Below are positions 1-8,807 of a stretch of DNA of 62,488 nt, piece after piece (the first letter of the stretch is position 1; each line of letters opens with the position of its first letter). Location: contig JAAVXR010000065.1 of the NCBI GenBank assembly GCA_022790755.1, positions 1 through 62,488 on the forward strand. The letters run 5' to 3'. Below the pieces are notes generated by a model, which did not search any database, had not been told where the DNA came from, and saw nothing but the letters and a program-made list of their open reading frames with translations. A program made the translations under genes and the position numbers. This stretch comes from Hespellia sp. (GTDB taxonomy: Bacteria > Bacillota > Clostridia > Lachnospirales > Lachnospiraceae).

Positions 1-25
1 ACCCCAACATCTTCAAAAGCATTTA

Positions 26-1276
26 TCACATACGAATCTGACCATTTCCAAATATGATATATTTTGTCGTGGTCAGCGCTTCCAACCCCATTGGGCCTCT
101 CGCATGCAATTTCTGTGTACTGATTCCGATTTCTGCACCAAATCCAAATTCAAATCCATCGGTAAATCTGGTAGAAGCGTTCACATACACAGCGGCAGCA
201 TCCACCTCTTCCTGAAACCGCAGTGCATTTCTGTAATTTTCTGTGATAATCGCCTCAGAATGTCCGGTATTGTACCTGTTAATATGTTCAATTGCTTCCT
301 GCATAGAATCTACAATTTTCATGGAGATCACTGCATCCAGATATTCCTTCCCCCAGTCTTCTTCTGTGGCCGGCACGATTTCAGAGGTATATCCGCAAGC
401 CCTTTCATCTCCGCGTATCTCGACCCGATGTTCTTTCAGTCTCGCCAGAATCAGCGGAATCGCCTGTTCCGCCACTGCACTGTGAATCACCAAAGATTCA
501 CAAGCATTGCACACTCCCATCCGCTGGGTTTTGGCATTCTCGATGATCTCGGCCGCCATATTGAGATTTGCATACTCATCTACATAGATATGACAATTTC
601 CCGTTCCCGTCTCAATCACCGGTACACTGCTATTCTCCACCACATTCGCGATCAGCCCTGCTCCACCTCTTGGAATCAATACATCAATATACTCCCGAAG
701 CTGCATCATGTCTCTCACCATCTCCCGGCTAGTATCTTCCACCAGGATCACGGAATCCTGCGGAATCTTCCTCTTACAGAGCGATTCCTTGATGACGGAC
801 ACAATCGCCTTGTTCGAGAAAATGGCATCGCTGCCTCCACGAAGGATCGTTGCATTTCCTGTTTTGAAACACAATCCAAACGCGTCGGCCGTCACATTTG
901 GGCGGGACTCATATATGATTCCCACCACGCCAAGAGGCACTCTCTTTTTCCCAATCTGTAATCCGTTCGGACGTGTTTTCATGGAAAGGACATCTCCAAC
1001 CGGATCCTCCAATGCAGCAATCTGCTCCAACCCAACCGCCATATCGTTGATCCTTTGCTCGTTCAGCTCCAGACGATCTATCAGAGACCTTTTCATCCCC
1101 CGCTCTTTTGCAGCTTCTACATCCCTATGATTCTCCTGCAAAATATAATCGGTTTTTCTCCGCAATTCTTCTGCAACAATAAGCAATCCTCGTTTCTTCT
1201 CTTCCTGGCCCAGCCGCGCCAGTCTCTTAGATGCCTCTTTCGCTCTTCGGCCGATAATCTCCATATATTCTCCCAT
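26..1276 (-). CDS. proA: Glutamate-5-semialdehyde dehydrogenase (gamma-glutamyl phosphate reductase)
   Basis: Reduces gamma-glutamyl phosphate to glutamate-5-semialdehyde with NADPH, the second step of proline synthesis in the cytoplasm. The product is 416 residues, normal for ProA, and carries family segments such as [16 protein letters not shown] and the catalytic-cysteine region [12 protein letters not shown] start it at the ATG at 1276, which has GGAGG five bases upstream; an in-frame GTG 21 bases earlier would place that ribosome binding site inside the gene. It lies 42 bases after proB and is the last gene of aspS-proB-proA, so it should respond to the T-box leader upstream of aspS. The stop codon is inside the window, so the gene is complete. 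The identification is secure. Confidence 0.96.
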   Translation of the reverse strand: MGEYMEIIGRRAKEASKRLARLGQEEKKRGLLIVAEELRRKTDYILQENHRDVEAAKERGMKRSLIDRLELNEQRINDMAVGLEQIAALEDPVGDVLSMKTRPNGLQIGKKRVPLGVVGIIYESRPNVTADAFGLCFKTGNATILRGGSDAIFSNKAIVSVIKESLCKRKIPQDSVILVEDTSREMVRDMMQLREYIDVLIPRGGAGLIANVVENSSVPVIETGTGNCHIYVDEYANLNMAAEIIENAKTQRMGVCNACESLVIHSAVAEQAIPLILARLKEHRVEIRGDERACGYTSEIVPATEEDWGKEYLDAVISMKIVDSMQEAIEHINRYNTGHSEAIITENYRNALRFQEEVDAAAVYVNASTRFTDGFEFGFGAEIGISTQKLHARGPMGLEALTTTKYIIFGNGQIRM

Positions 1277-1318
1277 GCTTTCCTCCATTCTGTGCACGTT
1301 TCACAGCACAAACAGGTA

Positions 1319-2215
1319 TTAGTTTTTCGTCTTTTTCAATCGCTTTCCGGCCCTGCGATACTGCGGTTTTTCCTGGGCGATTTCATTCTCCTCATTTTCC
1401 GCATGTTCCCTTGATAAGAACAGTGTTCCGACTTTCTTTCCATTTATGATTTCATTGATCTCATAAATATTCTCGCCATTTGCAATAATCATATCCGCAC
1501 CTGCATAAGTTGCAATCTTGGCCGCGGCAATTTTTGTTGCCATTCCTCCTGTTCCCACATCACTGGAAACCCCTTTCGCCATCTGCTCCAGCTCCGTGTC
1601 AATACGCGCAACCGTATGGATAAAACGTGCCTTCTCATTCTTCTTCGGGTCATCCGTATACAAGCCTTCAATATCTGACATCAGAATCAACAGATCCGCA
1701 TCCACGAGCGCCGCTACATTTGCTGCCAAAGTATCGTTGTCCCCAAATCTTCCATATGAAAGCTCATCCACAGAAATCACATCATTTTCGTTGACAATCG
1801 GAACCACCTTCCTCCGGAGCAGTTCGTCAAAGGTACGCCTCGCCATCTTTCTACACTCCGGATTGATGATGGATTCCTTAGTTAGCAGGACTTGCGCCGT
1901 CAATTGGCTGTATTCGTTAAAAAATTTTTCATAGATCATCATGAGTCTTCCCTGCCCGACCGCTGCACACACCTGCTCTTCCTCTTCCGTTCGTGGCCTG
2001 CCTTTTATCCCCAACGCCTGACGTCCGATACCAACCGCGCCGGAAGACACCACAATCACTTCTTTCCCCCGGTTTTGCAGATTGATTAAAATACGGACAA
2101 ATTTTTCCAGTTTATCCAAATTAATATATCCGGTTTCCGCATACGTCACTGTCGCGGTTCCCACTTTTATCACGATTCGTTTTTTATTTTTCAGATTTTC
2201 TCTTAGATTCGACAT
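1319..2215 (-). CDS. proB: Glutamate 5-kinase, short form without PUA domain
   Basis: Phosphorylates glutamate to gamma-glutamyl phosphate, the committed and proline-inhibited step of proline synthesis. The 298-residue protein has the amino acid kinase fold: N-terminal KKRIVIKVGTATV, the VVSSGAVGIG segment, NENDVIS, and the nucleotide site GTGGMATKIAAAKIA. It stops after the kinase domain plus a short basic tail (KPQYRRAGKRLKKTKN), so it lacks the C-terminal PUA domain of the roughly 367-residue E. coli enzyme; short forms are common in Firmicutes. It starts 21 bases after the aspS stop and is followed by proA, which indicates one transcript. Confidence 0.95.
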   Translation of the reverse strand: MSNLRENLKNKKRIVIKVGTATVTYAETGYINLDKLEKFVRILINLQNRGKEVIVVSSGAVGIGRQALGIKGRPRTEEEEQVCAAVGQGRLMMIYEKFFNEYSQLTAQVLLTKESIINPECRKMARRTFDELLRRKVVPIVNENDVISVDELSYGRFGDNDTLAANVAALVDADLLILMSDIEGLYTDDPKKNEKARFIHTVARIDTELEQMAKGVSSDVGTGGMATKIAAAKIATYAGADMIIANGENIYEINEIINGKKVGTLFLSREHAENEENEIAQEKPQYRRAGKRLKKTKN

Positions 2216-2236
2216 ATCATCTTTTTATTTCTCACC

Positions 2237-3988
2237 TTAATCTCTCACTTTAATATGAGTTTCTCTCAACTGCATCTCCGTCACTTCGCCCGGCGCTCCG
2301 CACATCAGATCCTGTGCGTTTCCATTCATCGGGAATGGAATCACTTCCCGGATATTTTCTTCATTTCGAAGCAACATAATCATACGATCTACCCCTGGAG
2401 CCATACCGGCATGCGGCGGTGCACCAAACTGGAATGCATGATAGAGCGCTCCGAACTTCGCCCTCAAATCTTCCTCCGTATAGCCCGCAATCTCAAATGC
2501 TTTCACCATGATCTTCATGTCGTGATTTCGGACTGCGCCGGAAGACAGCTCCACTCCATTGCAGACAATATCATACTGGTAAGCCAGAATCTCCTCCGGC
2601 GCCTTCGTGTTCAAAGCTTCCAGACCGCCTTGCGGCATGGAGAACGGATTGTGGGTGAAGATCATTTTCTTTTCTTCTTTATCATACTCATACATTGGAA
2701 AATCATTGATATAACAGAACCGATATGCATGTTTCTCGCAGAGATCTAGACGATTTCCAAGCTCTGTGCGAATCTGCCCGGCGTACAATGCTGCCCTCTC
2801 TTCTTTGTCCGCGATAAAGAAAATGGTGTCTCCCGGCTCCAATCCCGCAATCTCGGCGATTTCAACTTTCATATCGTCTGGTATAAATTTATCAATCGGT
2901 CCTTTGTAGGTCTTATCCTCCTTGACTTCCAAATAACCAAGACCGCCCATCCCAATGGACTGTGCAAATTTCAATAGCTTCTCGTGAAATCCCTTGGACA
3001 TATCTGCATGCACTTTGATCGCCCGTACCGTCTTCTTATGGAAAGGCTTAAACATACATCTCTGGAAGAAATCGGTCACATCCACGATTCGAAGAGGATT
3101 GCGAAGATCCGGTTTATCTGTGCCAAATTCCAGCATTGCCTGCTTATAGCTGAATACCGGATACGGAGCCTGTGTAATCACACTGCCCTCTGGCGCAAAT
3201 TTCTCGAATGTGGAACTCAGCACCTCCTCTCCCACACGGAACACATCTTCCTGCGTCGCGAAGCTCATCTCAAAATCCAACTGATAGAATTCTCCCGGAG
3301 AACGATCTGCTCTGGCGTCCTCATCCCGGAAACAAGGTGCAATCTGAAAATATTTATCAAATCCAGATACCATCAGGAGTTGCTTATATTGCTGCGGCGC
3401 CTGCGGTAAGGCATAAAATTTTCCCTTAAATTTTCGGGACGGTACGATATAATCACGGGCACCCTCCGGAGAAGACGCGCACAAAATCGGTGTCTGAATC
3501 TCCAGAAATCCCATTTCTGTCATTTTCTCTCTTAAATAAGAAATCACCTGCGAGCGGAAAATCATATTGTCTCTTACCTTTTTATTTCTCAAATCAAGGT
3601 AACGGTACTTCAGACGCACATCTTCCCTCGTTTCCTTGGAAGTCATCACTTCAAATGGAAGCTGACGATATACCTTGCCGAGTATCGTGACTTTGTGAGC
3701 TTCCAGCTCAATGGTTCCGGTCGGAATCTTTGGATTGTACGTCTCCTCATCCCGGTGATCCACAACACCCTCAATCGAAACACAATCTTCTTTATTGATT
3801 CCTTCCAGAAGCTTCGTATCCCGCATTACCACCTGCAGGACTCCATACATATCGCGCAAATCAATAAAAGAAACGCCTCCGTGGTCCCGAATATTCTCCA
3901 CCCATCCGGCCACCTTCAAGCTGACTCCCACGTCACCCTCGCCAATCTGATTCAAAACTCTGTCTCGATAAATACGATCTGTACTCAT
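2237..3988 (-). CDS. aspS: Aspartyl-tRNA synthetase, probably non-discriminating
   Basis: Bacterial-type class IIb synthetase of 583 residues that charges tRNA-Asp and perhaps tRNA-Asn. Visible are the N-terminal OB-fold anticodon-binding domain (WVENIRDHGGVSFIDLRD), class II motif 2 (FRDEDARADR), motif 3 (GVDRMIMLL) and the GAD-type insertion. I start at the ATG at 3988 preceded by AGGAGAG; a longer in-frame start 30 bases upstream has no better site. The histidine in the RDHGG segment is the residue reported in non-discriminating bacterial AspRS, where discriminating enzymes such as E. coli have leucine; that agrees with the apparent Asn specifier in its T-box leader. A partner GatCAB amidotransferase would be needed and is not in this window. 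The function is certain; the dual specificity is inferred. Confidence 0.96.
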   Translation of the reverse strand: MSTDRIYRDRVLNQIGEGDVGVSLKVAGWVENIRDHGGVSFIDLRDMYGVLQVVMRDTKLLEGINKEDCVSIEGVVDHRDEETYNPKIPTGTIELEAHKVTILGKVYRQLPFEVMTSKETREDVRLKYRYLDLRNKKVRDNMIFRSQVISYLREKMTEMGFLEIQTPILCASSPEGARDYIVPSRKFKGKFYALPQAPQQYKQLLMVSGFDKYFQIAPCFRDEDARADRSPGEFYQLDFEMSFATQEDVFRVGEEVLSSTFEKFAPEGSVITQAPYPVFSYKQAMLEFGTDKPDLRNPLRIVDVTDFFQRCMFKPFHKKTVRAIKVHADMSKGFHEKLLKFAQSIGMGGLGYLEVKEDKTYKGPIDKFIPDDMKVEIAEIAGLEPGDTIFFIADKEERAALYAGQIRTELGNRLDLCEKHAYRFCYINDFPMYEYDKEEKKMIFTHNPFSMPQGGLEALNTKAPEEILAYQYDIVCNGVELSSGAVRNHDMKIMVKAFEIAGYTEEDLRAKFGALYHAFQFGAPPHAGMAPGVDRMIMLLRNEENIREVIPFPMNGNAQDLMCGAPGEVTEMQLRETHIKVRD

Positions 3989-4067
3989 TTTATCTCTCCT
4001 TTTAACAATTTTTCTCACTCTATCTACAGGGCAACCGCCATTTTGTCTCTCATAAGTCCTATGATAT

Positions 4068-4370
4068 CCGGATCAAAAGGTCCTTTCCAAAATTGATATT
4101 GGCAAACTGCACAAATTGTATTCTGTTTTGTGACTGTGGAGAATCTTAGAACTTCTTAATGTTCTGTCAATTACCCAGCAATTCGGCGGCATGGATGCCG
4201 ACGAAAGCCCGATCTGCGCCACGGACGGCGCATTGAGGGCGGTTGCGTCCGTATCCTTCTTATTTTACGTCAGAACATTTAGAGGTTCTTAGATTCGGAA
4301 CTCGGAACAAAGAAGAATACAATTTGTGCAGTTTGCTAGATGCAATTCAAAAAAGGACCTTTTGATCCGG
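4068..4370. repeat. Long palindromic repeat, family RF1, full-length copy in the aspS leader
   Basis: An approximately 303-bp imperfect palindrome with perfect 19-bp terminal inverted repeats (4068-4086 and 4352-4370). Each half also carries matching inner segments, for example CTGCACAAATTGTATTC and its inverse. The left half shares a core with the copy at 32840-33004, including ACTTCTTAATGTTCTG and GATGCCGACGAAAGCCC. It contains no reading frame. It lies between the T-box terminator and the aspS start, so it would be transcribed into a very long hairpin in the 5' untranslated region. It resembles a MITE or large REP-like element; mobility is not shown by the sequence. Confidence 0.85.
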
Positions 4371-4390
4371 GCATTATCCCATAGAAAGAC

Positions 4391-4662
4391 AAAAAAACTG
4401 CCCATCCAAAACGTAACGTTCAGGACGAACAGATTATGTCCGCGGTACCACCTGAATTACTGCAATGCAGTCACTCACCGGTCTAAAACCTGCTGATTCT
4501 CGCACAGCAAACGGCGCACCTACTGGTCGATATATCACAATCGACGTTCAGATTGCGGCTGATAAAGTGTTATTCGTACAGATTCACTTTGCGGAGTTTC
4601 CACCACATCCCCGCTCTCTGGAAACGATAATCTGCACTACTTCTCTTCGTCATCGCCATTTG
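4391..4662 (-). promoter_or_regulatory. T-box riboswitch upstream of aspS, apparent specifier AAC (Asn)
   Basis: The minus-strand leader carries a GCGATGACGAAGAGAAGTAG stem I start, the AGAGAGCGG bulge region, the antiterminator motif AGGTGGTACCGCG (4453-4441) and a terminator: a 10-bp stem (4398-4407 with 4423-4432, three wobble pairs) followed by seven T. A 9-bp helix above the specifier loop (GTGCAGATT with AATCTGTAC) puts AAC at 4571-4569 in the specifier position by comparison with the B. subtilis tyrS leader. A GAA triplet lies one base before it. I expect it to sense uncharged tRNA-Asn, and possibly a second tRNA, and to control aspS-proB-proA. The T-box call is firm; the specifier is a hand alignment. 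Confidence 0.9.
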
Positions 4663-4668
4663 CTGTGA

Positions 4669-4697
4669 ATTATACCTTACCACTTTCTGATTGTCAA
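4669..4697 (-). promoter_or_regulatory. Sigma-A promoter of the aspS T-box transcript
   Basis: Perfect TTGACA (minus strand, 4697-4692) and TATAAT (4674-4669) with a 17-bp spacer. The -35 box overlaps the ogt stop codon. Transcription would begin near 4662, just before the T-box stem I. Confidence 0.9.
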
Positions 4698-5200
4698 CGG
4701 TATTTTTCTATTTGTCTTTCCAACGCAAGCAGTCTCTTTTTTACTTCTAATCCCGCCGCATATCCGGTCAAGCTTCCGTCCGCACCAAGTAAACGATGAC
4801 ACGGTATCAGAATACTGATGGGATTATGCCCGACCGCTCCTCCCACGGCCTGTGCGGACATCGTCTCTCTACCCATTTCTATCGCTAATTTCTTCGCCAG
4901 CGCGCCATAAGTCGTGGTTTCTCCGTACGGGATTTCCAATAGATGTTTCCAGACTTTTCTGCGAAACTCGCTCCCTTTTGGAGCCAGAGGCGGCAGAAAA
5001 TCCGGTTTTTTCCCCGAGAAATACTGGTCCAACCAACGCCTTGTCTCTTCAAAAATTGGCAAATCCTTTTTCCTCATCTCCCGTTCCAATGTGCTGCCAA
5101 AATATTTCTGTCCCTCAAACCAAAGTCCTGTTAACTCTTTTTCATTTCCCGCCAGCAAAATCTCTCCGACTGGTGAATGGTAATCTGTCGTGTATTCCAT
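4694..5200 (-). CDS. ogt: Methylated-DNA--protein-cysteine methyltransferase
   Basis: Suicide repair enzyme that moves methyl groups from O6-methylguanine or O4-methylthymine in DNA to its own cysteine. The 168-residue protein carries the acceptor motif PCHRLL within ISILIPCHRLLGADGSLTGY, and the upstream helix-turn-helix segment IPYGETTTYGALAKKL. The ATG at 5200 overlaps the TAA of the preceding peptidase gene (TAATG) and has AGGGGAAG upstream, so translation is probably coupled. A longer in-frame start exists within the peptidase gene but has no ribosome binding site. No Ada-type regulatory domain is present. Confidence 0.94.
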   Translation of the reverse strand: MEYTTDYHSPVGEILLAGNEKELTGLWFEGQKYFGSTLEREMRKKDLPIFEETRRWLDQYFSGKKPDFLPPLAPKGSEFRRKVWKHLLEIPYGETTTYGALAKKLAIEMGRETMSAQAVGGAVGHNPISILIPCHRLLGADGSLTGYAAGLEVKKRLLALERQIEKYR

Positions 5201-6438
5201 TATTTCACTTCCCCTTCTTTTGCCGCTGGGTCCCGCATTTGGTAAACCCGCGTCCACTCTTTCGTCTCGTCATTTCGTTCTACCTCCGATCGGCTTCCAG
5301 AAAGAAACCTGGTCAACTCATATCCATTTACCCATATTTCGTTATTTCCATCTCTCTGTGATTCATCAAAGATCAATTGCAGACCAAAATGTAAATGATA
5401 CTCATCAATATTGTTCACATTCTCCTCTTTGCTATATCCCGTACGGCCCACATAGCCAATTACATCCCCGGCCTGCACGATATCTCCCTCTTTCAACCCT
5501 TCCGCGTAAGGGCGATTCTGTCGAAGATGTGCATAATAATAATACCGGATTCCATCGAAACTTTCCAGTCCTATACGCCATCCTCCGTACTGATTCCATC
5601 CCAAAGCCGTCACTCTTCCAGATTCCACTGCGATCACAGGAGTTCCGACCTGCGCCATCATGTCGTGTCCCAGATGATTTCTTTTATATCCATAACTCCT
5701 CGAAACCCCAAAATCATCATAATCCGAATAGGGAAAGCTCTTGGCAATCGGATTAAATGCCTTCAGTCCATAAAACGATTTCCAAACTTTCCGTTCTCCA
5801 GTCTGTATTTTATACTCACCTACCAATCCCCCAAGAACCGCACTATACGCTTCCTCATAATAATTATAATATTGAAGTTCTTCCCGATATTGTTCAATTT
5901 CTTTTTCCCCAGAAAGTAACTGTTTTGCCACTGCCGTCATATCTTCCGGTTTATAACTTGTGAAATCCCCTCCATACTTTGCTCCAAGGACCGCGAGCAG
6001 TTGAATCCAATCTAAATGCATCTTTTCTGTGTATGTATCCACGTCATATTGATAAGCCTGCTTCATTGCCTCACTGGTGACATTAAACTCTACCCATTTT
6101 ATATATGTATTTTCTTCCTGTTTTCCATATTTTTCTAGATCTTCTATACTCCCAATATATGAAGCATCCCCGACATTGACTACCGTCCCTGATTCTGTTT
6201 CTTTCCACTTTCGATCTGACGTTTGACGTAAATTATGTTTCTGCTGCTGTTCCAAAAACTGCCCCCAGGGACTTCGCCGTATATGATATTCTTCGGCCAT
6301 CCCATTCAAATATGATATTTTATCTGCTGCCAGAAATGCACAGACAAAAAGCAACGCCGCTGCCCCCATCACGATTCCACGCCACGAACTTACAAATTTT
6401 CGCATATATTTCTCCCGTTTTCCTCTTGTCATTACCAT
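5200..6438 (-). CDS. Membrane-anchored M23 (LytM) family peptidase
   Basis: Predicted cell-wall peptidase of 412 residues. An N-terminal basic stretch and one hydrophobic segment (about residues 20-38) anchor it, with the rest outside. A LytM domain occupies about residues 240-390: zinc-ligand motif HLGHDMMAQVGTPVIAV and the C-terminal HLHFGLQL. The middle part (residues 60-230) is a helical spacer without a recognised domain. The start at 6438 has AAGGAG nine bases upstream; an ATG at 6405 is also possible. It is cotranscribed with ogt, with which it overlaps by one base. Proteins of this type in Clostridia include sporulation peptidases, but nothing here proves that role. Confidence 0.85.
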   Translation of the reverse strand: MVMTRGKREKYMRKFVSSWRGIVMGAAALLFVCAFLAADKISYLNGMAEEYHIRRSPWGQFLEQQQKHNLRQTSDRKWKETESGTVVNVGDASYIGSIEDLEKYGKQEENTYIKWVEFNVTSEAMKQAYQYDVDTYTEKMHLDWIQLLAVLGAKYGGDFTSYKPEDMTAVAKQLLSGEKEIEQYREELQYYNYYEEAYSAVLGGLVGEYKIQTGERKVWKSFYGLKAFNPIAKSFPYSDYDDFGVSRSYGYKRNHLGHDMMAQVGTPVIAVESGRVTALGWNQYGGWRIGLESFDGIRYYYYAHLRQNRPYAEGLKEGDIVQAGDVIGYVGRTGYSKEENVNNIDEYHLHFGLQLIFDESQRDGNNEIWVNGYELTRFLSGSRSEVERNDETKEWTRVYQMRDPAAKEGEVK

Positions 6439-6488
6439 TCACAGTAACTCCTTATCAAAAGATATGCACAAGGAATTTTAAAAAACAC

Positions 6489-6517
6489 TTGCATTTTGGG
6501 AAAAATAATGCTATGAT
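6489..6517 (+). promoter_or_regulatory. Promoter of tRNA-Gly
   Basis: TTGCAT at 6489-6494 and TATGAT at 6512-6517 with a 17-bp spacer, ending 11 bases before the mature tRNA. Confidence 0.75.
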
Positions 6518-6528
6518 ACAAATTGTTC

Positions 6529-6599
6529 GCGGGTGTAGTTCAATGGTAGAACACCAGCCTTCCAAGCTGGACACGTGGGTTCGATTCCCATCACCCGCT
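6529..6599 (+). tRNA. tRNA-Gly (anticodon TCC)
   Basis: A 71-base cloverleaf. The acceptor stem GCGGGTG pairs with CACCCGC; the anticodon arm CCAGC-CTTCCAA-GCTGG gives anticodon TCC; the T arm contains GGTTCGATTCC. The discriminator is T and CCA is not encoded. It stands alone, with its own promoter and terminator. Confidence 0.97.
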
Positions 6600-6605
6600 C
6601 TTTTG

Positions 6606-6641
6606 TCAGGAAATTCTTGGTTAGAATTTCCTGATTTTTTT
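6606..6641 (+). terminator. Rho-independent terminator after tRNA-Gly
   Basis: Perfect 11-bp stem (6606-6616 with 6624-6634), 7-base loop, then seven T. Confidence 0.92.
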
Positions 6642-6860
6642 ATTCTTACTTTAAAGGTTGTCCTGTATGATCTCCCATTTCGTTGATTCGCAGAGATACA
6701 TCGAGAACGCGCCAGACACACGTTCAAACGGTCCTACATATAATACAAAACAAATTCAAACGGATGTCACGCAAACCTGTCATAAAGAAAGGTAATATAG
6801 GTATACCCAAAGGGCACACCGTAATACGTGCGCTCTGCGCGGGTAATTAAGGTATTGATT

Positions 6861-7880
6861 ATGCACAACAAAATAGAATGTAACACTGCTATAGCTCATA
6901 AGAAAAACCAAAGAACATTGATTGATTTACACTGTGACACTTTGAGTGGACTTTTAAAAATGGATTTTCAAGAGAGCATCCGACAAAACCATCTGCAAGT
7001 AAATTTAGAAGGGATGCAAAAGGCAGGAACCATGGTACAATTTTTCGCCTGTTTTGTGAACGCTGCTTCATACAATGACGTCCCCAATGACATTTGGGAT
7101 AGCGCATACCAGGATGTACTCAAAATGGCTGCAAAAATGGAACAAGAAACCGATGATGAACTACGCATTGCCCGCAATATCGACGAAATACAAGAACATT
7201 TCAAAAACGGACAGATTTCCGCCATTCTGACGGTAGAAGAAGGTGGGGTTCTAAACGGCGATCTGCATCGTCTGGAACATTTATATGCGAAAGGAATCCG
7301 TCTCATCACGCTCACCTGGAATTATGAGAATTGCATCGGATACCCAAACTCCCCCGATCCATCAAAGATGAAAAAGCCTTTAAAGCCATTCGGCCTGGAA
7401 GTGATCCATCGTATGAACGAGCTGGGAATGATGATAGACGTCTCTCATCTCTCAGACGGTGGTTTCTGGGACTGTATCCAATATAGTCAGGCGCCGGTAG
7501 TCGCCTCCCACTCTAATGCACGAGCTCTGAACAATCACCCGCGCAACCTTTCCGACGACATGCTAAAAGCCCTCGCCGAAAAAGGCGGTATCGCTGGACT
7601 AAACTTTTACCCCGCATTTCTGCACAAATCGAATCAAGAAGCGACGGTTCAGGATATTGCACGCCACGCAGCTTACATGATTCAGACCGCGGGGGAAGAC
7701 CTTCCCGCAATCGGGACCGACTTTGATGGGTTCGATGCACCGGATATCACAGGCTATCCATCTTCAGTCCAAGAGATGGAGCTGGTCTATGAGTGCATGA
7801 AAAGATACGGCATCTCTGAACGTCAATTGGATAAAATCTGGTCTGGAAATGCACAGCGTATCCTGCGAGAAATTTTGTAA
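6861..7880 (+). CDS. Membrane dipeptidase family (M19) zinc peptidase
   Basis: M19 renal-dipeptidase-like metallopeptidase of 339 residues that hydrolyses dipeptides, often including those with D-amino acids. Metal-binding segments are visible in order: DLHCDT near the N-terminus, VEEGG in the middle, then ASHSNARAL and GTDFDGFD. There is no signal peptide or membrane helix, so despite the family name it should be cytoplasmic. I chose the ATG at 6861, with TTAAGG eight bases upstream, over an in-frame GTG at 6828 that lacks a site. Its 5' flank shows only a weak -10-like TAATAT, so the promoter is unclear. Confidence 0.9.
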   Translation: MHNKIECNTAIAHKKNQRTLIDLHCDTLSGLLKMDFQESIRQNHLQVNLEGMQKAGTMVQFFACFVNAASYNDVPNDIWDSAYQDVLKMAAKMEQETDDELRIARNIDEIQEHFKNGQISAILTVEEGGVLNGDLHRLEHLYAKGIRLITLTWNYENCIGYPNSPDPSKMKKPLKPFGLEVIHRMNELGMMIDVSHLSDGGFWDCIQYSQAPVVASHSNARALNNHPRNLSDDMLKALAEKGGIAGLNFYPAFLHKSNQEATVQDIARHAAYMIQTAGEDLPAIGTDFDGFDAPDITGYPSSVQEMELVYECMKRYGISERQLDKIWSGNAQRILREIL

Positions 7881-7897
7881 AAGCTTCATATGTCGTC

Positions 7898-7914
7898 CAG
7901 TGACTTTGTCACTG
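7898..7914. promoter_or_regulatory. Perfect palindrome before the ferredoxin gene, candidate Crp/Fnr-type operator
   Basis: CAGTGAC-TTT-GTCACTG has 7-bp arms. It is centred about 40 bases upstream of the start expected from the A/T-rich -10 region at 7933-7942, where a class II Crp/Fnr activator would bind. A Crp/Fnr gene lies 1.2 kb away, which makes it the first candidate. The link is inferred. Confidence 0.5.
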
Positions 7915-7963
7915 AACAAACGAAATTCCTCCTATATATTATAAAAAACGGGAGGAATTTTTT

Positions 7964-8161
7964 ATGGTAAAACGAAAAGCTATTGTCAATAAAAATGAAT
8001 GCGTTGCATGCGGATGCTGCATCAAAGTCTGTCCAAGGGCTGCAATTACGATTCCTTCTGGAATCCACGCTACAATCAACGATGCATTGTGCGTCGGGTG
8101 CGGAAGATGTGCAAAAGAATGCCCCGCAAGCATCATAACTCTGGAGGTGGCCAAACAATGA
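7964..8161 (+). CDS. 2[4Fe-4S] ferredoxin
   Basis: Small low-potential electron carrier of 65 residues with two complete cluster motifs, CVACGCCIKVCP and CVGCGRCAKECP, typical of clostridial ferredoxins. The ATG is preceded by GGGAGG. Its TGA overlaps the ATG of the following membrane protein (ATGA at 8158-8161), so the two are translationally coupled, and the ferredoxin probably passes electrons to or from that partner. Confidence 0.94.
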   Translation: MVKRKAIVNKNECVACGCCIKVCPRAAITIPSGIHATINDALCVGCGRCAKECPASIITLEVAKQ

Positions 8162-8763
8162 ACCAAAAGAAAAGATGGTATGATTACCTTTGGATATTTT
8201 CTCTTTCGTATCTTACCTTAGGATTTTTTAACATTCTATTTGCATGGCTTGGACTTCTGTGTTTCTTTATTCCACTTCTGATTGCAATTATGAACGGGAA
8301 TAAAGCTTACTGCAACAAATATTGTGGCAGAGGCCAGTTATTTTCTCTTGTAGGCGGTAAATTTGGACTTTCCCGCAAAAAAGATATTCCCAAATGGATG
8401 AAATCAAAGTACTTTCGATACGGTTTTTTGATTTTCTTTTTCGTAATGTTTTTTTTGATGTTGTGGAATACTTATCTGGTATTCGCCGGTGCAAAGAACT
8501 TGAAACAAATCGTAACACTACTGTGGACATTCAAAGTGCCCTGGAATTGGGCATATCACGGAACTGTATTCTCGGATGGTGTGGCACAGTTTGCTTTTGG
8601 CTTTTACAGTGTAATGCTCACATCCACCGTTCTTGGATTCATCACCATGATTTTGTTCAAACCTCGTTCCTGGTGTGTCTACTGTCCAATGGGAACTATG
8701 ACCCAACTCATATGCAAAGCAAAAGCAAAAAATGTAACTTCATCACAGAACTCTCAGAAATAA
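8158..8763 (+). CDS. NapH/NosR-like membrane Fe-S protein
   Basis: Integral membrane protein of 201 residues with about four hydrophobic segments (near residues 10-45, 85-110 and 140-175). It has two short cysteine motifs facing the same side, YCNKYCGRGQ and WCVYCPMG, the arrangement found in NapH/CcoG/NosR-like electron-transfer proteins. There are too few cysteines for a full polyferredoxin, so clusters or disulfides may be shared with the coupled ferredoxin. The start has GGAGGTGG within the ferredoxin gene. Thioredoxin follows 44 bases later. A membrane relay between ferredoxin and a thiol system is a reasonable inference; the substrate is unknown. Confidence 0.72.
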   Translation: MNQKKRWYDYLWIFSLSYLTLGFFNILFAWLGLLCFFIPLLIAIMNGNKAYCNKYCGRGQLFSLVGGKFGLSRKKDIPKWMKSKYFRYGFLIFFFVMFFLMLWNTYLVFAGAKNLKQIVTLLWTFKVPWNWAYHGTVFSDGVAQFAFGFYSVMLTSTVLGFITMILFKPRSWCVYCPMGTMTQLICKAKAKNVTSSQNSQK

Positions 8764-8807
8764 AAGTTTAAGATAAAGACACAATCAAGAAAGGAAGGAT
8801 CTCTACT

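Noticed and set aside
104..961. Long plus-strand frames opposite proA, aspS, the acyl-CoA dehydrogenases, leuS and others
   Set aside because: They are antisense shadows of well-identified genes, with no start signals and no recognisable protein features.
4465..4668. A 67-codon plus-strand frame over the aspS leader
   Set aside because: It is antisense to a clear T-box structure and has no ribosome binding site.
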